From Polyangiaceae bacterium (GTDB taxonomy: Bacteria > Myxococcota_A > Polyangia > Polyangiales > Polyangiaceae), in the NCBI GenBank assembly GCA_019637295.1, contig JAHBVX010000002.1, positions 496,001 to 560,000 of the forward strand: 64,000 bases of DNA, read 5' to 3'. Both the position numbers and the translations under genes were made by a program. Numbering within the stretch: the stretch's first letter is position 1; every line of letters starts with the position of its first letter. Shown here one piece after another: positions 8,801 to 17,914 of this stretch. Under the pieces are notes generated by a model. That model had not been told where the DNA came from, ran no database searches, and worked only from the letters and a program-made list of their open reading frames with translations.

Positions 8801-9115
8801 ATGTTCAGTAACAGTGACGAGCTCGACCGCCCCACGGAGTGGCTGCGCCGCCTGTCCGAGGATCGGGCGCTCTATCGCCGGCTGCTCAGCGACTCGGGCA
8901 CGCTCTCACGGGCGGCCTATCGCTTGGCCCGCGCTCGCTGCCGTGTGCAGCCTTCTGGCGTCTCCATCCCTACCCGCGCCGAGCTGACCGTCGCGGTGCG
9001 GGAGATCGCCGCTGCGACCGGTACGCCCATTCCCGCGCTGCTGTCCGACCTGGTCGGGGAGTGTGAAGAGCACGGAATGGCCGTGATCCTGCCGTTGTCC
9101 GCGGACGCGGCCTGA
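8801..9115 (+). CDS. small hypothetical protein
   Basis: 104-aa soluble protein, not recognised. It is rich in Arg, Glu and Ala, probably helical in the first 60 residues (WLRRLSEDRALYRRLLSD), with a C-terminal ALLSDLVGECEEHGM segment. A strong ribosome site (AGGAG, 7 nt from the ATG) supports it as a real gene. It precedes glycogen phosphorylase by 64 bp on the same strand, so cotranscription is possible. The 291 bp upstream, to the start of the divergent regulator gene, contain no other gene that I can support. Confidence 0.55.
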   Translation: MFSNSDELDRPTEWLRRLSEDRALYRRLLSDSGTLSRAAYRLARARCRVQPSGVSIPTRAELTVAVREIAAATGTPIPALLSDLVGECEEHGMAVILPLSADAA

Positions 9116-9179
9116 CGGCTGCGCGCTGGACGACGTTCGGGGCTCGACAGGGCGACCCCGCGCTGGTGTGGTCTGGGCC

Positions 9180-11639
9180 ATGCAGTCCCACCCGGCTCCC
9201 GAGGGCGACCCCTTGCTTCCGCTCAGCGTGGACGCACTGGCCCAGAGTTTCATCTCCCACGTTCGCCATTCCCAGGGCAAGGATCCCCGCGTCGCCACGC
9301 AGCTGGATCACTTCGTCGCGGCCGTTCACACCGTCCGCGACCGACTGGCCGATCGCTGGACGCGAACCGTCGACCGCCTGGTTCGAGAGCAGCCCAAACG
9401 CGTCTACTACCTCTCGATGGAGTTTCTGCTCGGGCGGCTGCTCGAGGACGCCCTCGTCAACCTGGGGATTTGGGAGGAAGCACGACAAGCCTTCGCCAGG
9501 GCCGGCGTCGACTTGAATGACGTGCTCGAGCAGGAGCACGACGCGGGCCTCGGCAACGGCGGGTTGGGTCGGTTGGCCGCGTGCTTCCTCGACTCCATGG
9601 CCACTCTCGGCGTGGCCGGCATCGGCTACGGGATCCGCTACGAGTACGGCATCTTCCAGCAAGACATCGTGCGCGGTCAGCAGGTCGAGCGCCCCGACAA
9701 CTGGCTGCGCTATGGCAATCCGTGGGAGTTCGAGCGGCCCGAACGCCGCTATGCCGTGCACTTCGGAGGGCGCGTGATCCAGTACACCGCCCCGAACGGT
9801 CGGATCCTGCACGAGTGGGTCGACACCCATCAGGTGCTGGGCGTGGCCTACGACTCTCCCGTTCCCGGCTACCGCAACAACGTCGTCAACACCCTGCGCT
9901 TGTGGAGCGCCAAGGCGACGCAGGCCTTCGAACTCGAGTATTTCAACCGGGGTGACTACATCAAGGCGGTAGAGCAGAAGGTATCCACCGAGAGCCTATC
10001 ACGCGTGCTGTACCCGAACGATTCGCAGCTGGCGGGCAAGGAGCTGCGACTCAAGCAAGAGTACTTCTTGGTCAGTGCGACCCTGCAGGACGCGTTGGCC
10101 CGCCACATGGCGAGCCACCAGAGCCCACGGGACCTGCACCACTACGCGGTCTTCCAGCTGAACGACACTCATCCATCGCTGGCGGTCGCCGAGCTGATGC
10201 GTCTTCTCGTCGACCGCTATCACCTCGACTGGGAAGGTGCGTGGTCAATCACCACCCGGTGCATGGCGTACACCAACCACACCATCCTGCCCGAGGCCCT
10301 CGAGCGCTGGCCCGTCTGGATGTTCGAGCGCCTGTTGCCCCGTCACCTGCAGATCATCTACGAGATCAACGACCGCTTCCTGCGCGACGTGCGGCTGCGC
10401 TATCCGGGCGATGACGCCCGCGTAAGCCGAGTCAGCCTGATCGAGGAGGGCGCCGAGCGACAGGTCCGCATGGCGCACCTGGCCATCGTCGGCAGCAGTC
10501 ACGTCAACGGCGTCTCTGCGCTCCACTCGCGCCTGATTCGCGAGAACCTATTTCGTGATTTCCATGAGCTGATGCCGGGGAAGTTCACCAATCAGACAAA
10601 CGGCGTGACTCCGCGGCGGTGGCTGCTCAAATGCAACCCCGAGCTGGCGGAGCTGATTCGCTCTCGCATCGGCGACGGTTTCATGCGCGATCTGAGCGCC
10701 CTCGAAGCCCTCGAAGCCCACGTGGACGACCCCGAGTTTCACGCGGCGTGGAACGCGGTCAAGCGTCGCAACAAGGAGCGCCTGGGGCGATTCCTCCGTC
10801 GGCACCACGGCATCGACTTCGACCCGAGCCACATGCTCGACTCGCAGGTCAAGCGCATCCACGAGTACAAGCGTCAGCTCCTCAACCTGCTGCTCGTGGT
10901 CAAGAGCTACCTGGCGTTGCTCGAGGACCCGCGCCGGGATGTCGTGCGGCGAACGGTGCTCCTGGCCGGAAAGGCCGCGCCGGGTTACGCGAAAGCGAAG
11001 CAGATCGTTCATCTGACGAACCAGATCGCCGAGCGCCTCAACGGGGACGTGCGGACCCGGGACAAGCTGCAGCTCGTGTTCGTACCCAACTATGGCGTCA
11101 GCTCCGCGGAGGTCATAATCCCCGCCAGCGACGTCTCGCAACAGATCTCGACCGCGGGCATGGAGGCGTCCGGTACGGGGAACATGAAGTTCGCGCTGAA
11201 CGGTGCGCTCACGCTCGGGACGCTCGACGGTGCGAACATCGAGATCCGCGACGCCGTCGGGCAGGAGAACGTCTTCATCTTCGGCCTGACCGCCGACGAG
11301 GTGCAGGCGCAGGCGGCGAGCTACGATCCGCACCGCGTCTATCACTCGGATCCGGAGCTTCGCGAAGTGCTCGATGCCATTGGTTCGGGGCTGTTCAGCC
11401 CGGATGACCCGAATCGCTTCCGCTCGATCGCGGACGGCCTGTTGGGCGGCGGGGATCCCTACTTCGTCCTCGCCGACTTCCGCAGCTACGCGCGCACCGT
11501 CGACGCGCTCGAGGCCGTATACCGCAACGAGGCGGAGTGGACCCGGCGCTGCATCTTGAACGTCGCGCGGATGGGCTGGTTCTCCAGCGACCGGACGATC
11601 GACGGCTACGCTCGCGAGATCTGGGGGGTCAGGCAGTGA
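9180..11639 (+). CDS. glgP: glycogen/alpha-glucan phosphorylase
   Basis: 819-aa glycogen phosphorylase, releasing glucose 1-phosphate from alpha-1,4-glucan with pyridoxal phosphate. Motifs: EHDAGLGNGGLGRLAACFLDS near the N-terminus, FQLNDTHPSLAVAELMR, TNQTNGVTPRRWL, and the C-terminal block with VSSAEVIIPA, EASGTGNMKFALNGAL and GTLDGANIEI, which includes the PLP-binding lysine. Length is typical for bacterial enzymes. The ATG at 9180 is preferred over a GTG at 9168. Its stop overlaps the start of a PH-domain gene (GTGA), implying translational coupling. Confidence 0.95.
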   Translation: MQSHPAPEGDPLLPLSVDALAQSFISHVRHSQGKDPRVATQLDHFVAAVHTVRDRLADRWTRTVDRLVREQPKRVYYLSMEFLLGRLLEDALVNLGIWEEARQAFARAGVDLNDVLEQEHDAGLGNGGLGRLAACFLDSMATLGVAGIGYGIRYEYGIFQQDIVRGQQVERPDNWLRYGNPWEFERPERRYAVHFGGRVIQYTAPNGRILHEWVDTHQVLGVAYDSPVPGYRNNVVNTLRLWSAKATQAFELEYFNRGDYIKAVEQKVSTESLSRVLYPNDSQLAGKELRLKQEYFLVSATLQDALARHMASHQSPRDLHHYAVFQLNDTHPSLAVAELMRLLVDRYHLDWEGAWSITTRCMAYTNHTILPEALERWPVWMFERLLPRHLQIIYEINDRFLRDVRLRYPGDDARVSRVSLIEEGAERQVRMAHLAIVGSSHVNGVSALHSRLIRENLFRDFHELMPGKFTNQTNGVTPRRWLLKCNPELAELIRSRIGDGFMRDLSALEALEAHVDDPEFHAAWNAVKRRNKERLGRFLRRHHGIDFDPSHMLDSQVKRIHEYKRQLLNLLLVVKSYLALLEDPRRDVVRRTVLLAGKAAPGYAKAKQIVHLTNQIAERLNGDVRTRDKLQLVFVPNYGVSSAEVIIPASDVSQQISTAGMEASGTGNMKFALNGALTLGTLDGANIEIRDAVGQENVFIFGLTADEVQAQAASYDPHRVYHSDPELREVLDAIGSGLFSPDDPNRFRSIADGLLGGGDPYFVLADFRSYARTVDALEAVYRNEAEWTRRCILNVARMGWFSSDRTIDGYAREIWGVRQ

Positions 11640-12085
11640 CTCCGCAACCGGGCGCAGCGGCAGAAGCGGACCACGTCGCGGCCGAGGAGGTCCTGTTCGA
11701 GGGGCATCCGGCCGTGATCCCGGGTCTGGGCTCGCTGCTCGTCGTCGTCCTCAGCCTGGGGCTGGCGCTCATCTACTACTACTTGCGCTCGCGCTCCCGG
11801 CATCTGCGCATCACTACCGAGCGGATCGTCGTCGACCACGGCTTGTTCAGCAAGCGGATGGAGCAGATCGATCTCTACCGCATCACCGACTACGTGGTCG
11901 AGCGCCCCTTCAGCCAACGCCTCCTCGGTACAGGCAACATTCAGTTGCGTGCGATGGACTCGACCACTCCCAGTCTCGGACTGGACGCGCTTCCCACGGA
12001 TGTGAGGGCCTTGTACGAGCGCCTGCGTGCCGCGACCGAGATCGAGAAGCGGCGGCGGGGGGTGCGGGTCGTGGACTACGATTGA
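11636..12085 (+). CDS. membrane protein with bacterial PH (bPH2/DUF304) domain
   Basis: 149-aa protein. A hydrophobic segment (about 27-48, VIPGLGSLLVVVLSLGLALI) precedes a bPH2-type domain: RHLRITTERIVVDHGLFSKR, then IDLYRITDYVVERPFSQRLLGTGNIQL, the classic pattern of YdbS/DUF304 proteins. The cytoplasmic C-terminus is basic. It starts with GTG overlapping the glgP stop. PH-like domains of this class are found in small membrane proteins of mostly unknown role. The coupling to glycogen phosphorylase is unusual, and no functional link can be read from the sequence. Confidence 0.8.
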   Translation: MTPQPGAAAEADHVAAEEVLFEGHPAVIPGLGSLLVVVLSLGLALIYYYLRSRSRHLRITTERIVVDHGLFSKRMEQIDLYRITDYVVERPFSQRLLGTGNIQLRAMDSTTPSLGLDALPTDVRALYERLRAATEIEKRRRGVRVVDYD

Positions 12086-12115
12086 CTGGGGCGGCTCACT
12101 CACGAGCCTTCGCTC

Positions 12116-12153
12116 GGCCCGGGCGGCGGGTCGTCGAGACTTCGCCCCGGGCC
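12116..12153. terminator. hairpin in convergent gap (candidate terminator)
   Basis: GGCCCGGG-CG pairs with CG-CCCCGGGCC across a 17-nt loop, in the 68-bp gap between the PH-domain gene and the convergent ABC exporter gene. The stem is at least 8 bp and all G/C. No T-tract follows on either side, so it may act as a bidirectional structural block rather than a canonical intrinsic terminator. Confidence 0.4.
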
Positions 12154-13983
12154 TCAGCGATAGCCCTCCGCCTGCAGTGAGAACAGTCGCGCGTAGCGTC
12201 CACCCAGCGCGACGAGCTCGTCATGGCTGCCCAGCTCGCTGATCCGTCCCTCGTGCAGGACCGCGATGCGATCGGCCATGCGTACGGTCGAGAAGCGATG
12301 GGAGATGAGCACGGCGATCTTGTCGCTGCTCAGCTCGCGGAAGCGGGCGAAGATGGTCGCTTCCGCGGCGGCGTCCATGGCCGCCGTGGGCTCGTCGAGC
12401 ACCAAGATGTCGGCATCCGTGCGCATGAAGGCTCGCGCCAGCGCCACCTTCTGCCATTGCCCACCGGAGAGCTCTTGCCCGTCGCGAAACCAGCGCCCGA
12501 GTTGGGTGCGGTACCCGCCCGGCAGGCCGTCGGCCACGGAGTCGGCCATCCCCTTCTCGGCGGCGGCTCGCCAGCGGTCTTCGTCGTCGAAAGCGCGCAC
12601 GTCGCCCGCGCCGATGTTCTCGCCGAGCAACAGCTGGTAGCGCGCGAAGTCCTGGAAGATGACGCCGATGCGCCGCCGCAGGACCGATGGGTCGAAGCGA
12701 TGAAGCGGCAGGCCATCGAGCGTGATCTGGCCCGTGGTGGGCGGGTACAGGCCCGACAGTAGCTTGATGAGCGTGGTCTTGCCGGCGCCGTTCTCACCCA
12801 CGATCGCCAGCTTGTCGCCGGGGCCGAGGCGCAGCGTCACGCCGCCGAGCGCGGGACGCTCAGCGCCGGGGTAGACGAAGCTGACGTCCTCGAAGCGGAG
12901 GCCGTCCCCGGGGCTCGGGCCTTGGCGTTCGCTGCCGCTCTCGCCCTCGCTCTCGTGAGCGAGGAACTCGTACAGGTTCGAGAGGTAGAGGTTGTCCTCG
13001 TACATCCCGCCCACGGCGGCGAGCACGGCGCTCAGCGCGGACTGCCCCTGCTTGAACACCAGCAGGTACATCGTCATCCCCCCGAGCGTGATGTGGGCGA
13101 GCGCTGCCTGATGCACTATGACCCCATACGTCCCGTACAGCGCGACGCTGCCGAGCAGCCCGAGGCCGAACCCCCAAGCGCTGCGCCGCAACGTGAGGCG
13201 ACGGTCCTCGCCGAACACCTCGTGAAAGATGTCGCGGTAACGCTGGAGCAGGAGCGGCCCGAGCTCGAAGAGCTTGACCTCCTTGGCGTAGTCTTCGCGG
13301 GCGATCACCGTCTCGAGGTACGCGCTCTTGCGCGTCTCGGGCGCTCGCCAACGGAACAGGCGAAAGGCATCGGCGGAGAACCGGGTCTCGACGAAGAACG
13401 CGGGGATGGCCGCGATGATCAAGACCAGCACGGCCAGTGGCGAGAACGACCACAGGATCCCCGCGAAGGCGAGGATGGACAGCGCGTTCTGCAGCAGTCC
13501 GAAGGTGCGTCGGACCAACGAGAGCGGTCGGCTCGAGGCCTCGCGGCGCGCGCGGGTCATGCGGTCGTAGGTCTCCGAGTCCTCGAAGTCGCGCAGCGAG
13601 AGCGTGAGCGCTTTCTCCAAGATCATCTCGTTGACCCGTTGCCCGAGCAGCGCCCGTAGCAGCGAGTGGCCCAGCTCGGTCACTCGCTGCGCCGCGGCGA
13701 TGGCCAGGATCAGTCCGAGCTCGACCGCGACCCAGCCGAGCGCGCCGGCGGCCGAGCCCTCGCCCGACGCCGCCCGCAAGACCGCGTCGACGATCTCCTT
13801 GCCCACCCAAGCGACCGCCGCCGGCAGCAGTCCGCCGAACAGGGTGGACGCGAGCAGCAACGCCAAGAGGCCGCGACTGGTCTGCCACACCAGCTCGAAC
13901 GCGCGGCCGGTGTGGCGAAAGACCGCCAGCTGCCGCCGCAGGCCAGTCGGCGTGTCGTCGACGGAGATGGATGAGTCTGCCAA
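12154..13983 (-). CDS. ABC transporter, fused membrane and ATPase domains
   Basis: 609-aa half-transporter (exporter type; works as a dimer). The N-terminal ~330 residues hold about six membrane segments; the ATPase domain follows with Walker A GENGAGKTTL, Q-loop VIFQDFARY, signature LSGGQWQKVALARA, Walker B ILVLDEPTAAMDA and the H-loop in VLISHRFSTV. Substrate is unknown; family relatives include lipid, peptide and drug exporters. The start is a TTG at 13983: no ATG or GTG lies nearby and the upstream lipoprotein gene ends 9 bp away, so the two genes are likely cotranscribed. Confidence 0.9.
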   Translation of the reverse strand: MADSSISVDDTPTGLRRQLAVFRHTGRAFELVWQTSRGLLALLLASTLFGGLLPAAVAWVGKEIVDAVLRAASGEGSAAGALGWVAVELGLILAIAAAQRVTELGHSLLRALLGQRVNEMILEKALTLSLRDFEDSETYDRMTRARREASSRPLSLVRRTFGLLQNALSILAFAGILWSFSPLAVLVLIIAAIPAFFVETRFSADAFRLFRWRAPETRKSAYLETVIAREDYAKEVKLFELGPLLLQRYRDIFHEVFGEDRRLTLRRSAWGFGLGLLGSVALYGTYGVIVHQAALAHITLGGMTMYLLVFKQGQSALSAVLAAVGGMYEDNLYLSNLYEFLAHESEGESGSERQGPSPGDGLRFEDVSFVYPGAERPALGGVTLRLGPGDKLAIVGENGAGKTTLIKLLSGLYPPTTGQITLDGLPLHRFDPSVLRRRIGVIFQDFARYQLLLGENIGAGDVRAFDDEDRWRAAAEKGMADSVADGLPGGYRTQLGRWFRDGQELSGGQWQKVALARAFMRTDADILVLDEPTAAMDAAAEATIFARFRELSSDKIAVLISHRFSTVRMADRIAVLHEGRISELGSHDELVALGGRYARLFSLQAEGYR

Positions 13984-13992
13984 CCCAGCCGC

Positions 13993-15351
13993 TCAGTCGA
14001 TGCGCACGAGCGCGTAGCTGAGCGCGCGGGGGCGTCGGGGCGAAGGCGCGCGGGAGACACCCCAGGCCGCGAACCGGCCGGCGTCGCTGTCGAGCGCGGT
14101 CCAGCGGTCGGAGAGCGTCAGCTCCCGTGCCGCAAAGGTGAGCATCACAGAGTGCCCGCCACCGGACTCGGGCCCGAAGGCTCCGCCCTCGCGAACCGAG
14201 ATGCCGTGACCGGTGCCCGGCCCCGTGCCAATGGCGAGCAGCAGGCGGCCGTCCTCGGCGAAGCAGAAGACTCCAGCTCGCTCCTTCGCCGTGGCCTTGG
14301 CTCGTACGGACAACACCAAGCGCTGCCCGACCGCCAGCGGCAGGGGCAGCGTCGGCGGCAGGCTCAGCTCCAGCGTCAGGCTCTCGTCGCGCGGCGTCTC
14401 CACGGTGATCGTCAGCTCGGCTCCAGTGCGCTGAATGTTCCTGACCACGACCGGGGCGGAGCTCAGCTGGGGCTTGGGGCTCGCGCTGGCGCTACCGCTG
14501 ATCGCTCCGAGGTCGAGCGCCGAGGGTAGGGCGCTGCTCGCGCTGGTGGTGGTCAGGGGCGGCTGGGTCGTTGGCGCAGGTGGCGGCGGGTTGCCCAGGC
14601 GCGGCAAGAGCTGGTTGGCGCTGAGCTCCAGCACGCTGCGGTCCGCTCCATGCCGAACGACGAATAGCCAGCGCGACCCCGCGCGGACCGCGCCCTCGAC
14701 GTCTCCGACGAACGCGGAGAGCACCTTCGAACCTTCCAGGATGCGTGTTGCGGGGGGCTCGACCGCGGGCGCGAGCCAGCGCTGCTCGAAGCTCAGACCC
14801 AGACCCGGGAAACTACGGCGCCGGTGCATGGACTTCCCGGACAGGTTGCCCTCGAAGAACTCGCTCGTGGGCACGGCTTCCGAGTCTGCCTCGAGCAGCT
14901 CCTCCGGCGGCAGCCAGCGTGCGTCTGCGACTTCGCCCACGAGCGCCAGGCGCTGCTCCGTCGGGTCCGTGCGACACCCGTCGAGAGCGATGGCGTCCCT
15001 CCAGCCACTGTCGAACCCGACCTTGGCGCTGAGCGACGCGGTGGTCGTACACGAACCTCGCGGGCCGACCAACGTGAAGCTCAGGGGCGGTTCGATGACG
15101 TCACCCGTCACCACCTCGAGCGTCCGGCCCTGCGCGAGCACGCTCACCGCACCGCGGACCGTGGGCGGCTCCGCCGCTTGCCCTTGGATGACATACGTCC
15201 GGCCCGCGGCCTGCAAGACCTCGAACACCGCGTCGCTGGGCAGCGTCGGCGCGCTCGCGCTGCGTGCGGGGCCCGGGTGGGGGCTGCACCCCCAGAGCTG
15301 CGCGACGGACACGGAGACGGCGACGATCGAAGCGATGAAACCGGGCGACAT
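13993..15351 (-). CDS. hypothetical lipoprotein
   Basis: 452-aa lipoprotein of unknown function. The ATG at 15351 gives a signal peptide ending in the lipobox QLWGC (Cys about 20); an upstream start at 15444 would bury it, so 15351 is chosen. The mature protein has two beta-rich parts joined by a Ser/Pro/Thr/Ala linker (about residues 250-310). The first part contains CTTTASLSAKVGFDSGW and DGCRTDP, which could form a disulfide. It precedes the ABC exporter gene by 9 bp and diverges from the hydrolase gene across 145 bp that should hold both promoters. Confidence 0.6.
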   Translation of the reverse strand: MSPGFIASIVAVSVSVAQLWGCSPHPGPARSASAPTLPSDAVFEVLQAAGRTYVIQGQAAEPPTVRGAVSVLAQGRTLEVVTGDVIEPPLSFTLVGPRGSCTTTASLSAKVGFDSGWRDAIALDGCRTDPTEQRLALVGEVADARWLPPEELLEADSEAVPTSEFFEGNLSGKSMHRRRSFPGLGLSFEQRWLAPAVEPPATRILEGSKVLSAFVGDVEGAVRAGSRWLFVVRHGADRSVLELSANQLLPRLGNPPPPAPTTQPPLTTTSASSALPSALDLGAISGSASASPKPQLSSAPVVVRNIQRTGAELTITVETPRDESLTLELSLPPTLPLPLAVGQRLVLSVRAKATAKERAGVFCFAEDGRLLLAIGTGPGTGHGISVREGGAFGPESGGGHSVMLTFAARELTLSDRWTALDSDAGRFAAWGVSRAPSPRRPRALSYALVRID

Positions 15352-15496
15352 GTGCGCTGGGTCGCGGTAGCACGAGGACCGGACGCCTCGCAACGGTCGT
15401 CGCCTGGCTCGCATTCCACCATCCGGGGCCGGGGTGCTCGCCAACAGCGCCCGCAGCGCGTAGGCTTCGACCGCTTTGCGGGGAATCCGACGAGTG

Positions 15497-16300
15497 ATGA
15501 GCGTTCTCGGTGCGTTGCTCGGTGCCTACGCGGCATTCGCCGGTGTGATGTACCTCGGGCAGCGCCGACTGCTCTTCCCGGCCCCGACCCGCGGCGAAGA
15601 GCCGGTGATCGATGGCGCGACGGTCACGCAGATCAAGGGCAAGGACGGTCGTACGGTGTACGCGCTGTTCGTTCCTCCACCCAGCGGGGCGCCCACGGTC
15701 GCTCACTTCCACGGCAACGCCGAGGAGTTGGTCGACGTCGTGCCGCTGGCGTGGGCGATGCGTCGCGCCGGGCTCGGCTTCTTCGCCGTGGAGTATCCCG
15801 GGTACGGTCTGGCGCGCGACCACGCTCCGAGCGAAGATGCCCTGTACTCGGATGCCGAGACGGCGCTCTGGCACTTGCACAACGGCCACGGAGTTCCGAC
15901 CGAGCGCGTCGTGCTGCAGGGGCAGTCGCTGGGCACTGGAGTGGCCGTCGAGATGGCCAGGCGCGGGCACGGCGCACGTCTCGTCTTGATCTCCCCGTTC
16001 ACGTCCGTGCCGGACGTCGCCCAGGGGTTGGTGCCGGTACTGCCCGTGCGCTGGTTGGTGCGCGACGTGTTCGACACGGCTAGCAAGGCGCCCTCCATCG
16101 CGCTTCCGGTCTTGATCGTCCACGGCAGCCGGGATGAGGTCATCCCCTTGTCCATGGGCCGAGGGTTGGCCGATCTGTTTCCGTCGGCGACGCTCATGAT
16201 CGTGGACGGGGGTCATCACAACGACTTGTTCGTGCAGCGCGGGCGCCGCGTCGTCGAGCGGATTGCGGCCTTTGCGCTCGGGGAGTACGTAGCCGAGTGA
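15497..16300 (+). CDS. membrane-anchored alpha/beta hydrolase (ABHD13/17-like)
   Basis: 267-aa serine hydrolase. A single N-terminal hydrophobic segment (VLGALLGAYAAFAGVMYLGQ) is followed by LLFPAPTRGEEP and an alpha/beta-hydrolase core: HFHGNAEEL (oxyanion region), GQSLGTGVAVEMA (nucleophile Ser), HGSRDEVIPL (acid) and DGGHHNDLF (His). This arrangement matches the BEM46/ABHD13 group found in many bacteria, of unknown physiological substrate. The ATG at 15497 is preferred; a TTG at 15476 would add seven residues. The next gene starts 7 bp after its stop, suggesting cotranscription. Confidence 0.8.
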   Translation: MSVLGALLGAYAAFAGVMYLGQRRLLFPAPTRGEEPVIDGATVTQIKGKDGRTVYALFVPPPSGAPTVAHFHGNAEELVDVVPLAWAMRRAGLGFFAVEYPGYGLARDHAPSEDALYSDAETALWHLHNGHGVPTERVVLQGQSLGTGVAVEMARRGHGARLVLISPFTSVPDVAQGLVPVLPVRWLVRDVFDTASKAPSIALPVLIVHGSRDEVIPLSMGRGLADLFPSATLMIVDGGHHNDLFVQRGRRVVERIAAFALGEYVAE

Positions 16301-16307
16301 GAGCCGC

Positions 16308-17840
16308 ATGAGGTTCACGCTACCCCCGCCCTCGGCGTCCCTCACCGAGGCGCGCGACTCGTCGCATCCCCTCGCGGGCGGGGTGGCTAGCGCCATTCTC
16401 GACGCCATCGAGCAGTGCGACGACTCCGATCCCCTCGCCGGCGCGCACGAACGAATCCGCCAGGCGCTGGGCGGCGAGTCGCGAGGGGCGGAGCTGTTCA
16501 GCTACTGGGCGTCTCGGTCGCCCGGCAATCCTCGCGGGGAGATGCGGTATCGCTGGGAACTCTGCCACCGTCGCGGAGTGCGTCTGCCCGCGTTCGCGCA
16601 GGACGAGAGCACCTGGCGCGCGTGGAGGCAGGCCGAACAGACGCTGCTGGAGCGGGATCCCTTCGAGTTCGAGCTGAAGCTGATCACCCCGATCGTACTC
16701 ACCGAGAACATCGAGCTGCTGGCCGACGCGGCGGGGCGGGGCGACGACGTGGCCCGGGTTCTGCTGGACGAGGCGCTGTCGGTCGTGCGTCGTGATTTCG
16801 CGTTGCACGTGCAAGGACTGGAGCCGTGGCAAGACACGTTCGCGCTCTGGTGCTTGACCCGGAGGCTGCGCACCCTCGGCCTCCTGCACCCGCTCGCGGT
16901 GGCGATCGCGACGGGCTACGCCGCGTCGGTCACCGAGGAGGGGTGCCTGCCCGGGCTCCGGTTTCCGTTCCACAAGACCCCGCTGGTCTCCGCCAGCGCG
17001 CAGCTCGCGTCGGCTTTGGTGGCGCTGGGCTTGGAGCTTCCGCTGGTCGCACGCCTGGCCGAGTTCGTGGCGCGCGCACAGCTGCCGAGCGGCGGCTGGG
17101 GGGACGGTTCGTCGGAGGCTGACGTGCTGACGACCCTGGTCGCGTTCGACCTGCTGGCGCGCATCGATCCGAGTTTCGATACGGGTCGGCCCCAGCGCTA
17201 CCTGAAGTCCGTGCAGCAGCCGTCCGGGCTCTGGGGTGCGCTCGGTCCGGAGGCGCCGTGGCTGTCCTCCGAGCTCGTTGCGCTCTTCATCGCGGCCGAC
17301 CAACCCTTCGCTCATCGATTTCGATGGCCGTATCTCCCGCCCGCGAACCGGGACGCCAAGACGGGGCTGCCGTTCTTCGCCTACTTCTCGGCGCTGGCCG
17401 CGCTGTTCGCGGAGCTGCCCGGGCTGGCGCAGAGCAGCGTCGAGCTCGGCTTCGTGGACTTGATCGGGTTTCGAGCGTTCAACAATGCGTTTGGTCAAGA
17501 GCGTGGCGATCAGGTGCTCCGCGCTTTCGCGGAGGCGCTCTCGGAGATCGACGGCACCCGATCCATCCGGGACGGCGGCGACGAGTTCATCGTCATCGCT
17601 GCCCCGGGGCGCGGCTCCCTGGAGCAGGAGCTCGAGCTGTTCCGCCGCACCTGGCCACCTCGCTTTGCGCATCACTTTGGCGCCGAGGTGCCCCCGGTTG
17701 CCCCCCGCATCCTGACGGGCCGAGCCGCAGGCGCCCGCCTGGTTCGCGCCCGGGAGCACCTCGGCAAGGGCATTACCGAGCTGAAGCATCGCGAGTCCCG
17801 GGGGACTGGCTTGCTCGTGAGCGCCGGAGAGATCGGCTGA
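16308..17840 (+). CDS. terpene-cyclase-like alpha-toroid fused to GGDEF diguanylate cyclase
   Basis: 510-aa cytoplasmic protein with two parts. Residues about 160-335 are helical with two QW-like motifs, QLPSGGWGDG (258-267) and QQPSGLWG (303-310), as in terpenoid cyclase/prenyltransferase alpha-alpha barrels; no DxDD or DDTA cyclase motif is seen. Residues about 345-500 form a GGDEF domain: DAKTGLP (349-355), the metal/GTP site DLIGFRAFNN (384-393), GD at 400-401 and intact GGDEF at 423-427. The RxxD inhibitory site is absent. It is therefore probably an active diguanylate cyclase with an unusual sensory half. It follows the hydrolase gene by 7 bp. Domain order and catalytic residues are clear; the toroid assignment is inferred from motifs. 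Confidence 0.7.
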   Translation: MRFTLPPPSASLTEARDSSHPLAGGVASAILDAIEQCDDSDPLAGAHERIRQALGGESRGAELFSYWASRSPGNPRGEMRYRWELCHRRGVRLPAFAQDESTWRAWRQAEQTLLERDPFEFELKLITPIVLTENIELLADAAGRGDDVARVLLDEALSVVRRDFALHVQGLEPWQDTFALWCLTRRLRTLGLLHPLAVAIATGYAASVTEEGCLPGLRFPFHKTPLVSASAQLASALVALGLELPLVARLAEFVARAQLPSGGWGDGSSEADVLTTLVAFDLLARIDPSFDTGRPQRYLKSVQQPSGLWGALGPEAPWLSSELVALFIAADQPFAHRFRWPYLPPANRDAKTGLPFFAYFSALAALFAELPGLAQSSVELGFVDLIGFRAFNNAFGQERGDQVLRAFAEALSEIDGTRSIRDGGDEFIVIAAPGRGSLEQELELFRRTWPPRFAHHFGAEVPPVAPRILTGRAAGARLVRAREHLGKGITELKHRESRGTGLLVSAGEIG

Positions 17841-17914
17841 GGTCGCGCTCGTGTGGGGGTGGTGGATGAATCCACTTGCCCTGGCCGCGCCGCGAAAGTA
17901 CGGGGCCAGAGATC

